Source of the DNA: Thiohalophilus sp.
GTDB lineage: Bacteria > Pseudomonadota > Gammaproteobacteria > UBA6429 > Thiohalophilaceae
Assembly (NCBI RefSeq): GCF_034521165.1
Contig: NZ_JAXHMV010000008.1
Span: 558,001-622,000, forward strand
Direction: 5' to 3'
DNA length: 64,000 nucleotides
The position numbers and the translations under genes are program-made. Of this stretch, positions 32,455-41,566 are shown one piece after another. Position 1 is the stretch's first letter. Every line of letters starts with the position of its first letter. The notes beneath the pieces are model-generated. The model saw only the letters and a list, made by a program, of their open reading frames with translations, made no database searches and had not been told where the DNA came from.

Positions 32455-35400
32455 ATGACTGAACGAATACGCGAGATCCCATACAACTACACTTCGTTTT
32501 CCGACAAAGAAATCGTGATCCGGCTGCTGGGCGATGAGGCCTGGCAGGTGTTGAACAAGCTGCGCGCGGAGCGGGTGACCGGCCGTTCGGCGCGGATGCT
32601 GTTCGAGATCCTCGGGGATATGTGGGTGGTGACACGCAATCCGTTCATTCAGGATGACCTGCTGAACAACCGCAAGCGCCGCGAGTCACTGGTCGAGGCG
32701 CTCTATCATCGCCTGGACGGGATTGCCGAGCGCGCCGCCGGCAACGCGCTGACCCAGGATCTGATCATCAAGACCAAGGAGGCACTGCGCAAGTTCGAGA
32801 AGTGGTTCCCCGAACAAAATGCGCTGCGCAAAAAAGCCTTCAAGCGTCTGAAGAAGATCACGCACAAGGACAATATCTGTTTCGACGGCCTGGCGCGTGT
32901 CTCGCACGTGACCGACGCCTCCGACTGGCGGGTGGAATATCCGCTGGTGGTGATCAACCCCGATAACGAGCAGGAAGTGCAACAGGTGGTCGCCGCCTGC
33001 CTGGAACTGGGCATCAGCATGATTCCGCGCGGCGGCGGTACCGGCTATACCGGCGGCGCGGTGCCGTTGCAGGAAAACTGCGCGGTGATCAATACCGAAA
33101 AGCTTGAAGGACTGGACACTGTCAGCCGGCAGGATCTGTTTGTCGATGGCGAAGAGGGCGAACAATCTCTGCCGGTGGTGCGCGCCGAGGCCGGGGTGGT
33201 GACCAACCGCGTCTCGCAACTGGCCGAGGCCAGCGGCTTTGTGTTTGCCGTGGATCCGACCTCGCAGGACGCCTCCTGCATCGGCGGTAACATCGCCATG
33301 AACGCCGGCGGCAAGAAGGCGGTGATGTGGGGCACCACGCTGGACAACCTGGTTTCCTGGCGCATGGTCACCCCGGACGCCAAATGGCTGGAAGTGCAGC
33401 GGCTTAATTTCAACCTGGGCAAGATTCACGAGCAGGAAGAGGTGGCGTTTCGCATCAGCCGCCTGGAGGCCGACGGCGAGACGCCCTGTGGCGAGCCGGA
33501 GATCCTGCGCATTCCCGGCAAGCAGCTGCGCAAGCTGGGCCTGGGCAAGGATGTCACCAACAAGTTTTTAAGCGGCCTGCCGGGCATTCAAAAAGAAGGC
33601 TGCGACGGCATTATTACCTCGGCCGTGTTTACCCTGCATCGCATGCCGCAATTCATTCGCACGGTCTGCCTGGAATTTTTCGGTAACGATCTGCGTAAAG
33701 CCGTGCCGGCCATTGTCGAGACCAAGGATTATCTCGACGGGCTGGCCGAGGTGGATCTGGCCGGCATGGAGCATCTGGACGAGCGCTACGTGCGCGCGGT
33801 CAACTACACCACCAAGGCGCCGCGCCAGGACCTGCCGAAGATGGTGCTGCTGGTCGATGTGGCCGGGGATGACGAAGATACCGTGGCCGAAGCCGCGTCA
33901 CACATCGTCTCGCTGGCCAATGCCCGCGAGGCGGAAGGGTTTGTCGCCGTCAGCGCCGAGGCGCGCCGTCGCTTCTGGGCGGATCGGGCGCGCACCGCGG
34001 CCATCGCCTCGCACACCAATGCGTTCAAGATCAACGAGGACGTGGTGATCCCGCTGGCCAAACTGGCCGAGTACAACGACGGCATCGAGTGGCTCAACAT
34101 CGAGCTGTCGACTCGCAACAAGATCCGCATGATCGATGCCGTGCTGGACTATCTCGATTCGGAGATGCCCGAGCTGCACCCGATTCGTGCCGGCGAAGTG
34201 CCCGATGCCGAAGAGAGCGAGGAGAGCGAGGCGATCATCGCGGCCAAAAAACATGCCGCGCGCGAACTGCTGCAGGCAGTCAAGGATCGCTGGCAGGCGA
34301 TCCTGACCCATCTGGATCAGCCGGCGGCCGAGCACCGCGATCTGTGGCAGACCCCGAACGACCGGATCGAGACCGAGGATAAAGAGAGCCTGTTCAACCT
34401 GTTGCAACGCCGCCTGGTGCGCATCTCCTATCGCAAGCAGGTCGAGGCGCCGCTCAAGGATATCTTTGCCGGCCATGAACTCAAGGGCGTGCGCGAGAAG
34501 CTCGACGAGATCCATCAGCAAATCCGCTCCAGCCGGCTGTTCGTCGCCACCCACATGCACGCCGGCGACGGCAACGTGCACACCAACATCCCGGTCAACT
34601 CCAACGATTACGTCATGCTGCGCGAGGCCGACGAAGTGGTCGAGCGGATCATGCGACTGGCCGGCGATCTGGGCGGGGTGATCTCCGGCGAGCACGGCAT
34701 CGGCATTACCAAGATGCAGTTTCTGGATCGCGATACCATCGAGGCCTTTGCCGGTTACAAGCAAAAGGTCGATCCCGATCAGCTTTTCAATCCCGGCAAA
34801 CTGCAGGCCGGTTCGGGGTTGTCCAATGCCTATACCCCGTCATTGCGGCTGGTGGAACAGGAGGCATTGATCCTCGAGGCCAGCGACCTGGGCGATCTCA
34901 ACCACATGGTCAAGGACTGCCTGCGCTGCGGCAAGTGCAAGCCGGTCTGTAACACGCATATCCCGCGCGCCAACATGCTCTATTCGCCGCGCAACAAGAT
35001 TCTGGCCTCGGGGCTGATCATCGAGGCGTTCCTCTACGAGGAGCAGACCCGGCGCGGCATCTCGACCCGCCACTTTGCCGAGATGAACGACGTGGCCGAT
35101 CACTGCACCGTCTGTCACAAGTGTCTCAACCCCTGCCCGGTGGACATCGACTTCGGCGATGTATCGGTATCGATGCGCAACATCCTGCGCAAGCAGGGCG
35201 AGAAGCACTTCAATCCCGGCACCTGGTTCTCGATGATCTTTTTGAACATCACCGATCCCACCGCCATCAAGATCTTCCGCAAGCTGTTTATCCAGTGGGG
35301 TTACAAGGCGCAGTCGCTGGCCTCGAAAATGGCGCGCAAATTCCGCATCGACAGCAACAAGAAACGGCCGCCGTCGACCACCGGCCAGACCGGTGCCATC

Positions 35401-36327
35401 GAGCAGGTGGTGCACTTTATGAAAAAACCGATGCCGGGCAACCTGCCGGCGCGCACCACCCGCGCCATGCTCGGCATCGAGGACGACAAGGTGGTGCCGA
35501 TCCTGCGCGATCCGCAAAAAGTCGACGACAACAGCGAGGCGGTGTTCTACTTCCCCGGCTGCGGCTCCGAGCGGCTGTTCAGCCAGGTGGGACTCGCCAC
35601 GCTGGCCATGCTGTACGATACCGGCGTGCAGACCGTGCTGCCGCCCGGCTATCTGTGCTGCGGTTATCCGCAAACCTCCGGCGGCGATGAAGAGAAGGGC
35701 CGGGAGATCTCGGTGGACAATCAGGTGCTGTTCCATCGCGTGGCCAACACGCTCAACTACCTGGACATCAAGACCGTGATCGTCTCCTGCGGGACCTGCA
35801 TGGATCAGCTGCTCAAGTACCAGTTCGAGAAGATCTTCCCCGGCTGCCGGTTGCTGGATATTCACGAATTTCTGATGGAGAAGGGTGTCAAGCTGGAGAA
35901 CCTGACCGGCAAGCAGTACATGTACCACGACCCCTGCCACACACCGATGAAACGCTATAACCCGGTCAAGGTCGCCTCCAACCTGATGGGCCAGGACGTG
36001 AGCCTGTCCGATCGCTGCTGTGGCGAGGCCGGCACCATGGCCATGGCGCGTCCGGACATCTCCACCCAGGTGCGCTATCGCAAGCAGGAAGAACTGCAAA
36101 ACGGCCTGGAGAAGATGATCGGTAAACGTTACAACGATCAGAGCGAAGTCAAAATGCTCACCTCCTGCCCGGCCTGCCAGCAGGGCCTGTCCCGCTACGC
36201 CGAGGACACCGGCATCCAGACCGACTACATCGTGGTCGAAATGGCCAACCACCTGCTCGGCGACGGTTGGCAGGACCAGTTCGTCAAGCGCGCCTCCGAT
36301 CGGGGGATCGAGCGAGTCCTCCTGTAA
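32455..36327 (+). CDS. Fused FAD/4Fe-4S/CCG oxidoreductase with DUF3683
   Basis: A 1290-residue protein with an N-terminal DUF3683 segment (about 1-150), an FAD-binding oxidase domain (PRGGGTGYTGG, about 190-200) with its C-terminal partner (about 300-790), two 4Fe-4S motifs (CLRCGKCKPVC from 822 and CTVCHKCLNPCP from 884) and two CCG domains (YLCCGYP about 1068 and RCCGEAG about 1187). It is like GlcD and GlcF fused, so it likely oxidises a 2-hydroxy acid such as D-lactate and passes electrons to the membrane. The substrate is inferred. Confidence 0.85.
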   Translation: MTERIREIPYNYTSFSDKEIVIRLLGDEAWQVLNKLRAERVTGRSARMLFEILGDMWVVTRNPFIQDDLLNNRKRRESLVEALYHRLDGIAERAAGNALTQDLIIKTKEALRKFEKWFPEQNALRKKAFKRLKKITHKDNICFDGLARVSHVTDASDWRVEYPLVVINPDNEQEVQQVVAACLELGISMIPRGGGTGYTGGAVPLQENCAVINTEKLEGLDTVSRQDLFVDGEEGEQSLPVVRAEAGVVTNRVSQLAEASGFVFAVDPTSQDASCIGGNIAMNAGGKKAVMWGTTLDNLVSWRMVTPDAKWLEVQRLNFNLGKIHEQEEVAFRISRLEADGETPCGEPEILRIPGKQLRKLGLGKDVTNKFLSGLPGIQKEGCDGIITSAVFTLHRMPQFIRTVCLEFFGNDLRKAVPAIVETKDYLDGLAEVDLAGMEHLDERYVRAVNYTTKAPRQDLPKMVLLVDVAGDDEDTVAEAASHIVSLANAREAEGFVAVSAEARRRFWADRARTAAIASHTNAFKINEDVVIPLAKLAEYNDGIEWLNIELSTRNKIRMIDAVLDYLDSEMPELHPIRAGEVPDAEESEESEAIIAAKKHAARELLQAVKDRWQAILTHLDQPAAEHRDLWQTPNDRIETEDKESLFNLLQRRLVRISYRKQVEAPLKDIFAGHELKGVREKLDEIHQQIRSSRLFVATHMHAGDGNVHTNIPVNSNDYVMLREADEVVERIMRLAGDLGGVISGEHGIGITKMQFLDRDTIEAFAGYKQKVDPDQLFNPGKLQAGSGLSNAYTPSLRLVEQEALILEASDLGDLNHMVKDCLRCGKCKPVCNTHIPRANMLYSPRNKILASGLIIEAFLYEEQTRRGISTRHFAEMNDVADHCTVCHKCLNPCPVDIDFGDVSVSMRNILRKQGEKHFNPGTWFSMIFLNITDPTAIKIFRKLFIQWGYKAQSLASKMARKFRIDSNKKRPPSTTGQTGAIEQVVHFMKKPMPGNLPARTTRAMLGIEDDKVVPILRDPQKVDDNSEAVFYFPGCGSERLFSQVGLATLAMLYDTGVQTVLPPGYLCCGYPQTSGGDEEKGREISVDNQVLFHRVANTLNYLDIKTVIVSCGTCMDQLLKYQFEKIFPGCRLLDIHEFLMEKGVKLENLTGKQYMYHDPCHTPMKRYNPVKVASNLMGQDVSLSDRCCGEAGTMAMARPDISTQVRYRKQEELQNGLEKMIGKRYNDQSEVKMLTSCPACQQGLSRYAEDTGIQTDYIVVEMANHLLGDGWQDQFVKRASDRGIERVLL

Positions 36328-36340
36328 ATAACTATTGTTT

Positions 36341-37050
36341 TGTAGGAGCGGGCTTCGACCGCGACCGGTGTTTGTTCGAGATTCGCGCCCGCGGGGCGCT
36401 CCTACCGCGCCAGATGTCGGTGTTCGTTGTTGTGTAGGAGCGGGCTTCGACCGCGACCGGTGTTTGTTCGAGATTCGCGCCCGCGGGGCGCTCCTACCGC
36501 GCCAGATGTCGGTGTTCGTTGTTGTGTAGGAGCGGGCTTCGACCGCGACCGGCGTTTGATTCGAGATTCGCGCCTGCGGGGCGCTCCTACCGCGCCAGAT
36601 GTCGGTGTTCGTTGTTGTGTAGGAGCGGGCTTCGACCGCGACCGGCGTTTGATTCGGGATTCGCGCCTGCGGGGCGCTCCTACCGCGCCAGATGCCGGTG
36701 ATTGTTGTTGTAGGAGCGGGCTTCGACCGCGACCGGCGTTTGATTCGAGATTCGCGCCCGCGGGGCGCTCCTACCGCGCCAGATGCCGGTGTTCGTTGTT
36801 GTGTAGGAGCGGGCTTCGACCGCGACCGGCGTTTGATTCGAGATTCGCGCCCGCGGGGCGCTCCTACCGCGCCAGATGCCGGTGATTGTTGTTGTAGGAG
36901 CGGGCTTCGACCGCGACCGGCGTTTGATTCGGGATTCGCGCCCGCGGGGCGCTCCTACCGCGCCAGATGCCAGTGTTCGTTGTTGTAGGAGCGGGCTTTG
37001 ACCGCGACCGGTGTTTGATTCGAGATTTGCGCCCGCGGGGCGCTCCTACA
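36341..37050. repeat. F-family REP array 1, eight copies
   Basis: Eight units start at 36341, 36433, 36525, 36618, 36709, 36802, 36893 and 36984, a period of 91-93 bases. Each unit runs from GTAGGAGCGGGCTTCGACC to GGGGCGCTCCTAC, an inverted-end hairpin, with a conserved linker (CAGATGYCGGTG). The array ends 74 bases before the RAYT gene. Confidence 0.95.
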
Positions 37051-37123
37051 CTGCGCCATGGCAATCCTTTACACAAATGCCTGTTTACGGCACAGTCATG
37101 TCAGAACACACGGAGGTGTTTTC

Positions 37124-37582
37124 ATGACAACCCACCATTTTTCCGGGCATCGTCTGCGTACTGGCCGCCTGTCGGAAACCGGGCGGATTTACCTCATCAC
37201 CACGGTCACTGAACAACGCCAGCCAGTCTTTCAGAATATCTTGCTGGGTCGGCTGGTGGTACAGGCACTGAAAGATAATCAAAGCAATACGACGACACTG
37301 GCCTATGTTGTCATGCCCGAACATCTTCATTGGATCATGCAGTTAGGTGACCGGCACGATCTCGGTACGGTGGTTTCGAGCATCAAGTCGAACAGTGCCC
37401 GTTGGATAAACAGGCATCTGAACCGCTCGGGACGATTATGGCAAAAGGGATACCACGACCATGCCTTGCGGTGTGAAGACGATTTACGGCAAGTGGCTCG
37501 CTATGTCATCGCCAATCCCTTGCGGGCAGGTCTGGTCCGACAAATCGGAGATTATCCGTTATGGGATGCGATATGGCTGTGA
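37124..37582 (+). CDS. REP-associated tyrosine transposase (RAYT)
   Basis: A 152-residue single-strand HUH-type transposase related to the IS200/IS605 family. The metal pair is H67-L-H69 (MPEHLHW) and the likely nucleophile is Y110 in WQKGYHDHALR. RAYTs are known to act on REP hairpins next to their genes; F-family arrays lie on both sides. CGGAGG is seven bases before the ATG at 37124. The protein seems complete. Confidence 0.93.
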   Translation: MTTHHFSGHRLRTGRLSETGRIYLITTVTEQRQPVFQNILLGRLVVQALKDNQSNTTTLAYVVMPEHLHWIMQLGDRHDLGTVVSSIKSNSARWINRHLNRSGRLWQKGYHDHALRCEDDLRQVARYVIANPLRAGLVRQIGDYPLWDAIWL

Positions 37583-37600
37583 AATGGAATCCCATACCTG

Positions 37601-37930
37601 GTAGGCGCGGGCTTTGACCGCGACCGGCCTTTGTTCGGGATTCGCGCCCACGGGGCGCTCCTACGGGGCTGTGCCGGTGACAGGTTTTTAGGTAGGAGCG
37701 GGCTTCGACCGCGACCGGTTGTTTGTTCGAGATTCGCGCCCGCGGGGCGCTCCTACCGCGCCAGATGCCGGTGTTTGTTGTTGTAGGAGCGGGCTTCGAC
37801 CGCGATCGGCGTTTGATTCGGGATTCGCGCCCGCGGGGCGCTCCTACCGCACCAGATGCCGGTGTTCGTTGTTGTGTAGGAGCGGGCTTTGACCGCGACC
37901 GGTGGTTGATTCGGGATTCGCGCCCGCAGG
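37601..37930. repeat. F-family REP array downstream of RAYT, four copies
   Basis: Units start at about 37601 (degenerate), 37692, 37782 and 37876. The last lacks its right end and runs into the leader of the next small gene. Confidence 0.9.
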
Positions 37931-37982
37931 ATGGGCCGACTATACTGGGAGAGGATTTCCGTAAAACCGCGCAGGAGGGGAT

Positions 37983-38189
37983 ATGTACCTGAAGGACAGC
38001 AAGAATGGTGATCTGGTGGAGATTATCGACCTGGGAGGGCTGTTCGATCCGTTCGTGGCCGATGTCAGTGGCCGTTACCACGCGGGCGAGGAGATGCAGG
38101 ATACGCAGTCCTTCACCAAGCAGGCGCTGATCTTTCCCTCCGGCGAAGCGCTGCCCCGATGCTGGGTGGATGCCAACTATAAGCAGTGA
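37983..38189 (+). CDS. Conserved small acidic protein
   Basis: A 68-residue protein (MYLKDSKNGDLVEIIDLGGL) with a strong AGGAGG site before its ATG. It resembles a short conserved gammaproteobacterial protein, sometimes labelled acetyltransferase without evidence. No catalytic motif is visible. It is probably real because of the binding site and protein-like composition. Confidence 0.6.
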   Translation: MYLKDSKNGDLVEIIDLGGLFDPFVADVSGRYHAGEEMQDTQSFTKQALIFPSGEALPRCWVDANYKQ

Positions 38190-38191
38190 TT

Positions 38192-38524
38192 ACAGGGCCA
38201 AGGAACGAGTAACGAGGGACGAGGAAAAGCATCTCATCACCTGAAGCTGTAGGAGCGCCTTTGGCGCGACAGATTCTGGTCGGCAATATCTATCGCGGCG
38301 AAGCCGCTCCTACGGGTCCTTCGTACAAGGTATTCCTCGTTACTCGTCCCTCGTAACTCGGCCCTGTTTTTTAGTAGGTAGGCCGGACATAGCACCTTTC
38401 GCGCATAAACTCCGCGGTGTCCGGCAATCCGGGAAATGCCCGATACCGCTATCGCGGCGAAGCCGCTCCTACGGGTCCTTCGTACAAGGTATTCCTCGTT
38501 ACTCGTCCCTCGTAACCCGGCCCT
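38192..38524. repeat. D/E composite and a second truncated G/E/D copy
   Basis: D left arm 38192-38224 (ACAGGG start), E 38249-38313 and D right arm 38334-38366. A truncated G (from about 38378), half an E and a second D right arm (38492-38524) follow. The right arm reaches the stop of the anti-sigma gene. Confidence 0.82.
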
Positions 38525-38529
38525 GTTTT

Positions 38530-39261
38530 TTAGATCCTGAGATACGTCCACCCTTCCCGCTGGCGCAGCAGGGCTTCCTGCATGGCGGAGGGAACCACGT
38601 CCACGTTGGGCAGCAGTTCGATGCTGATGCCGTTTTCTTCGCGGTAGCGGTTCAGCGCGATGCGGCAGGCCATGAAACGGACATTCTGGTAGCTGCTGCT
38701 CAGGTTTTTGATTTTTTTGGCGTAGGCGGTATTGCCCTGTTGCAGCAGCTTGAGGCCTTCGCCGTTGGCCATGATCTCGATGCGCAACGGACGTTGTTTG
38801 TTCTGCGAGGTGCGCAGCAGGTACTCGGCCTCTTCCAGTACGGTCTTGAGACGCGAGGGGTCGTCGGAGTTGACGTGCAGCATCAGTTTCAGCTCGTCAT
38901 CCGGTTGCGGTTCGGCGGCGACCTGGGCGGACTGGGCCATTTCGAACAAAGAGGCCGGACGCTTGAACGTGTCATGGCTGAACCAGCCGATGCTCAGGCC
39001 CAGACCCAGAATCAGCAGCGCCGAGGCGGCCTGGGCAAAGTAGAGCTGCCAGCGACGGCGGCCGGGCTGAGCGGTACTCTGTTCGCTGGCCACGTTGTGG
39101 TACGCCAGCTGAACCATGTCCTGGACTTTTTGCAGCTTGCAGACCCGCTCGGCCAGCACCTGATCGCGGCGCAGTTCCTCGAGCAGCAGGCTCCGCTCCT
39201 CGGCGTCGAGCTGGTTATCCAGATACGCGTTCAGATGCTCATCGGAAAAATTCGAATTCAT
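38530..39261 (-). CDS. Anti-sigma factor with a C-terminal DsrE-like domain
   Basis: A 243-residue protein. The N-terminal helical part (about 1-65, HLNAYLDNQLDAEERSLLLEEL) resembles an anti-sigma domain. One transmembrane helix follows (about 74-94). The C-terminal part (about 120-243) resembles DsrE-type sulfur-relay domains (LHVNSDDPSRLKTVLEEAEYLL, MACRIALN, VVPSAMQEALLRQREGW). It would place a DsrE-like sensor in the periplasm. It overlaps the ECF sigma gene by four bases. Confidence 0.75.
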   Translation of the reverse strand: MNSNFSDEHLNAYLDNQLDAEERSLLLEELRRDQVLAERVCKLQKVQDMVQLAYHNVASEQSTAQPGRRRWQLYFAQAASALLILGLGLSIGWFSHDTFKRPASLFEMAQSAQVAAEPQPDDELKLMLHVNSDDPSRLKTVLEEAEYLLRTSQNKQRPLRIEIMANGEGLKLLQQGNTAYAKKIKNLSSSYQNVRFMACRIALNRYREENGISIELLPNVDVVPSAMQEALLRQREGWTYLRI

Positions 39262-39809
39262 ATGACTCTCCTGATAGAAGTCACGTTATCGGCGCTTTCG
39301 GGCTGGAACTCAAGCAGCTTCCCGGCCAGGCATTTGCGCGCCCGACACAGCCGGCTCATGACGGTGCCGATCGGAATATCCAGAATCTCGGCGACTTCGG
39401 CATAACTGCAGCCTTCCAGGTCGATCAGGGTCAGCACGTGGCGCTGGCCCTCGGGCAGTTCGGAGACTGCCCCGCGGACCTTGTCGACAATGTTTTGTTG
39501 TTCATGGTGTTTTTCCGGCGTCTGATGATCGGTCAGCACCTGGTTGTCCACATCATCCATGTCGCGGCTGCTGCGGAAATGATCGCGCCAGCAGTTACGC
39601 AAAATGCCAAAGGACCAGCTTTTCAACGCCTCGGGTTTTTTCAGCTGGGCGACATTTTTCAGGGCCTTGGCCAGGGTTTCCTGGGTCAGGTCGTCGGCCA
39701 GTGTCGGATTGTTGGTCCAGGAATAGGCCAGGCGATAGAGCTGCGGGCGCAGTGCTTCCAGCTGTTCCTTTATATGGTGGTGACGCGAAAACAAGTTTAA
39801 TGGATTCAT
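39258..39809 (-). CDS. ECF-type RNA polymerase sigma factor
   Basis: A 183-residue sigma-70 family protein with region 2 (LYRLAYSWTNNPTLADDLTQETLAKAL) and region 4 (LPEGQRHVLTLIDLEGCSYAEVAEIL, IGTVMSRLCRARK). Its stop overlaps the start of the anti-sigma gene. A likely target promoter lies upstream on the other strand (39957-39981). Confidence 0.93.
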   Translation of the reverse strand: MNPLNLFSRHHHIKEQLEALRPQLYRLAYSWTNNPTLADDLTQETLAKALKNVAQLKKPEALKSWSFGILRNCWRDHFRSSRDMDDVDNQVLTDHQTPEKHHEQQNIVDKVRGAVSELPEGQRHVLTLIDLEGCSYAEVAEILDIPIGTVMSRLCRARKCLAGKLLEFQPESADNVTSIRRVI

Positions 39810-39956
39810 AGCTGCATAACTTCAGGTCAGGCAAGGATTGGCAATTCTAGCATGACCGTCAGGGGCGGCAAATCCTGCCAGGCGGATATTCCCTGTATTA
39901 TCAATAAATTAGAAGGCGCTAATATATCGATGTGGAAAATTTTTTTTCGATTCGGG

Positions 39957-39981
39957 GGAATAAATCCGCACAAGGATCGTC
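39957..39981 (+). promoter_or_regulatory. ECF-type promoter GGAAT-N16-CGTC
   Basis: GGAATAAA (39957-39964) and CGTC (39978-39981), with 16 bases between GGAAT and CGTC, match the general ECF pattern. It points away from the sigma gene into a gap with no clear gene. A 14-base perfect inverted repeat (40141-40154 with 40173-40186) lies downstream and could end or fold the transcript. Confidence 0.45.
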
Positions 39982-40319
39982 TTCTGTATGTGCGTCAACC
40001 TGATCAAAGTGGAGGAGGACGCCAAATCTCCCATGTGAAGCAGGAAGCACTAAAAACAACAGGGATGACACAACAACAATAAATGGCAAGGCAGAGTCAC
40101 GGGGTAGGCAAGGCCCCGTCACTCGAATTTTGGGGGCAACCACTGACAGCCTGAAGAATCTGCACCGATTGGTCAGGCTGTCAGTGCCCAATTTCCTATC
40201 CCCTTCAGTTTCTCCCGGACTAACTTCAAACTTTCTTCTGGCAGTACGCGTCTGTTCTATGGTTCCAGGGGCCAGGTACTAGGTGCCGGGTGCCAGTAAA
40301 AGCCTGGTCACCGCCTGTC

Positions 40320-41000
40320 TGTAGGAGCGGGCTTCGACCGCGACCGGTGTTTGTTGTTCGAGATTCGCGCCCGCGGGGCGCTCCTACCGGGTCAGATGCC
40401 GGTGTTCGTTGTTGTGTAGGAGCGGGCTTCGACCGCGACCGGTGTTTGTTCGAGAATCGCGCCCGCGGGGCGCTCCTACCGGGTCAGATGCCGGTGTTCG
40501 TTGTTGTGTAGGAGCGGGCTTCGACCGCGATCGGCGTTTGATTCGAGAATCGCGCCCGCGGGGCGCTCCTACCGGGTCAGATGCCGGTGTTCGTTGTTGT
40601 GTAGGAGCGGGCTTCGACCGCGATCGGCGTTTGATTCGTGAATCGTGCCCGCGGGGCGCTCCTACCGGGTCAGATGCCGGTGTTCGTTGTTGTGTAGGAG
40701 CGGGCTTCGACCGCGATCGGCGTTTGATTCGTGAATCGCGCCCGCGGGGCGCTCCTACCGCGCCAGATGCCGGTGTTCGTTGTTGTGTAGGAGCGGGCTT
40801 CGACCGCGATCGGCGTTTGATTCGTGAATCGTGCCCGCGGGGCGCTCCTACCGCGCCAGATGCCGGTGTTCGTTGTTGTGTAGGAGCGGGCTTCGACCGC
40901 GATCGGCGTTTGATTCGGGAATCGCGCCCGCGGGGCGCTCCTACCGGGTCAGATGCCGGTATTCATTGTTGTAGGAGCGGGCTTTCAGCCGCGACGGTCA
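40320..41000. repeat. F-family REP array 2, eight copies
   Basis: Units start at 40320, 40415, 40507, 40600, 40693, 40786, 40879 and 40970 (the last divergent). Period 91-95. Most linkers read GGGTCAGATGCCGG rather than the CGCGCCAGATG of array 1, and most units carry GCGATCGG. No transposase lies beside it. Confidence 0.92.
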
Positions 41001-41089
41001 TGTGGTGTAGCCAGTTTTCTTTCGCGGCGCGGCCACGCCTGCCATATCATTTTACTGCCAACTGCCAACTGCCAACTCTGCACTTTTTT

Positions 41090-41290
41090 CTATTTTTTGA
41101 AAAACCAGAGAATCACGCTGATCACGATGCTGATGATGATCGCGCTGGTGATGGGGAAATAGAACCGCGCGTTCTCCTTCTCGATGTAAATATCCCCCGG
41201 CAGGCGGAACAGGCCGAGCTTGCTCAGCCAGGGCCAGAGCAGGCCGGCGATTACCAGAATGATCCCCAGACTGATCAGAAGTTTCTGCAT
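41090..41290 (-). CDS. DUF2905 small membrane protein
   Basis: A 66-residue protein with two transmembrane helices (about 4-20 and 46-63) joined by LGLFRLPGDIYIEKENARFYFP, the DUF2905 signature. Function unknown; widely kept in bacteria. A short run of TGCCAAC heptamers lies just after its stop. Confidence 0.85.
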   Translation of the reverse strand: MQKLLISLGIILVIAGLLWPWLSKLGLFRLPGDIYIEKENARFYFPITSAIIISIVISVILWFFKK

Positions 41291-41295
41291 AAGTT

Positions 41296-41549
41296 CTCAC
41301 CACGAAGACACCAGGACACGAAGTTTGTTATGTCGAAGATCCCCTGGCCTTGGCATCCAGGGCAGCATTTACTGTATGTAAAGCCCGGCTTGACCCGTTT
41401 ACCCGAATACCGGGGTTGAGGTCATCCCGGACGGACGCTGCTAGCTTTGCAGGAGGCAAGCTCTATGGATTCTGGCATGCCTCGAAGAGGCAGGCATAAC
41501 GATATTCTTTGCGTTCTCCGCGTCTTTGCGCCCTCTGCGTTATTTCCCA
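41296..41549. repeat. Unpaired A left arm and C right arm
   Basis: An A-type left arm (41296-41325) and a C-type right arm (41507-41549) face each other but are of different families, so they do not pair well. This may come from recombination between two elements. No gene lies between. Confidence 0.7.
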
Positions 41550-41566
41550 GAGGGCGGGAGAAGCGG

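Noticed and set aside
39852..40082. Open frame of 76 codons next to the ECF promoter
   Set aside because: It starts before the promoter and has no ribosome binding site or protein-like pattern.
36341..40990. Regular arrays with a period near 92 bases, considered as CRISPR arrays
   Set aside because: The whole unit including the linker is conserved, there are no unique spacers, no cas genes are present, and a RAYT gene lies beside one array.
40409..41419. Long open frame of 336 codons across REP array 2
   Set aside because: Its translation only repeats the REP unit (CVGAGFDRDR), has no start signals, and exists because the unit length is often a multiple of three minus small changes.
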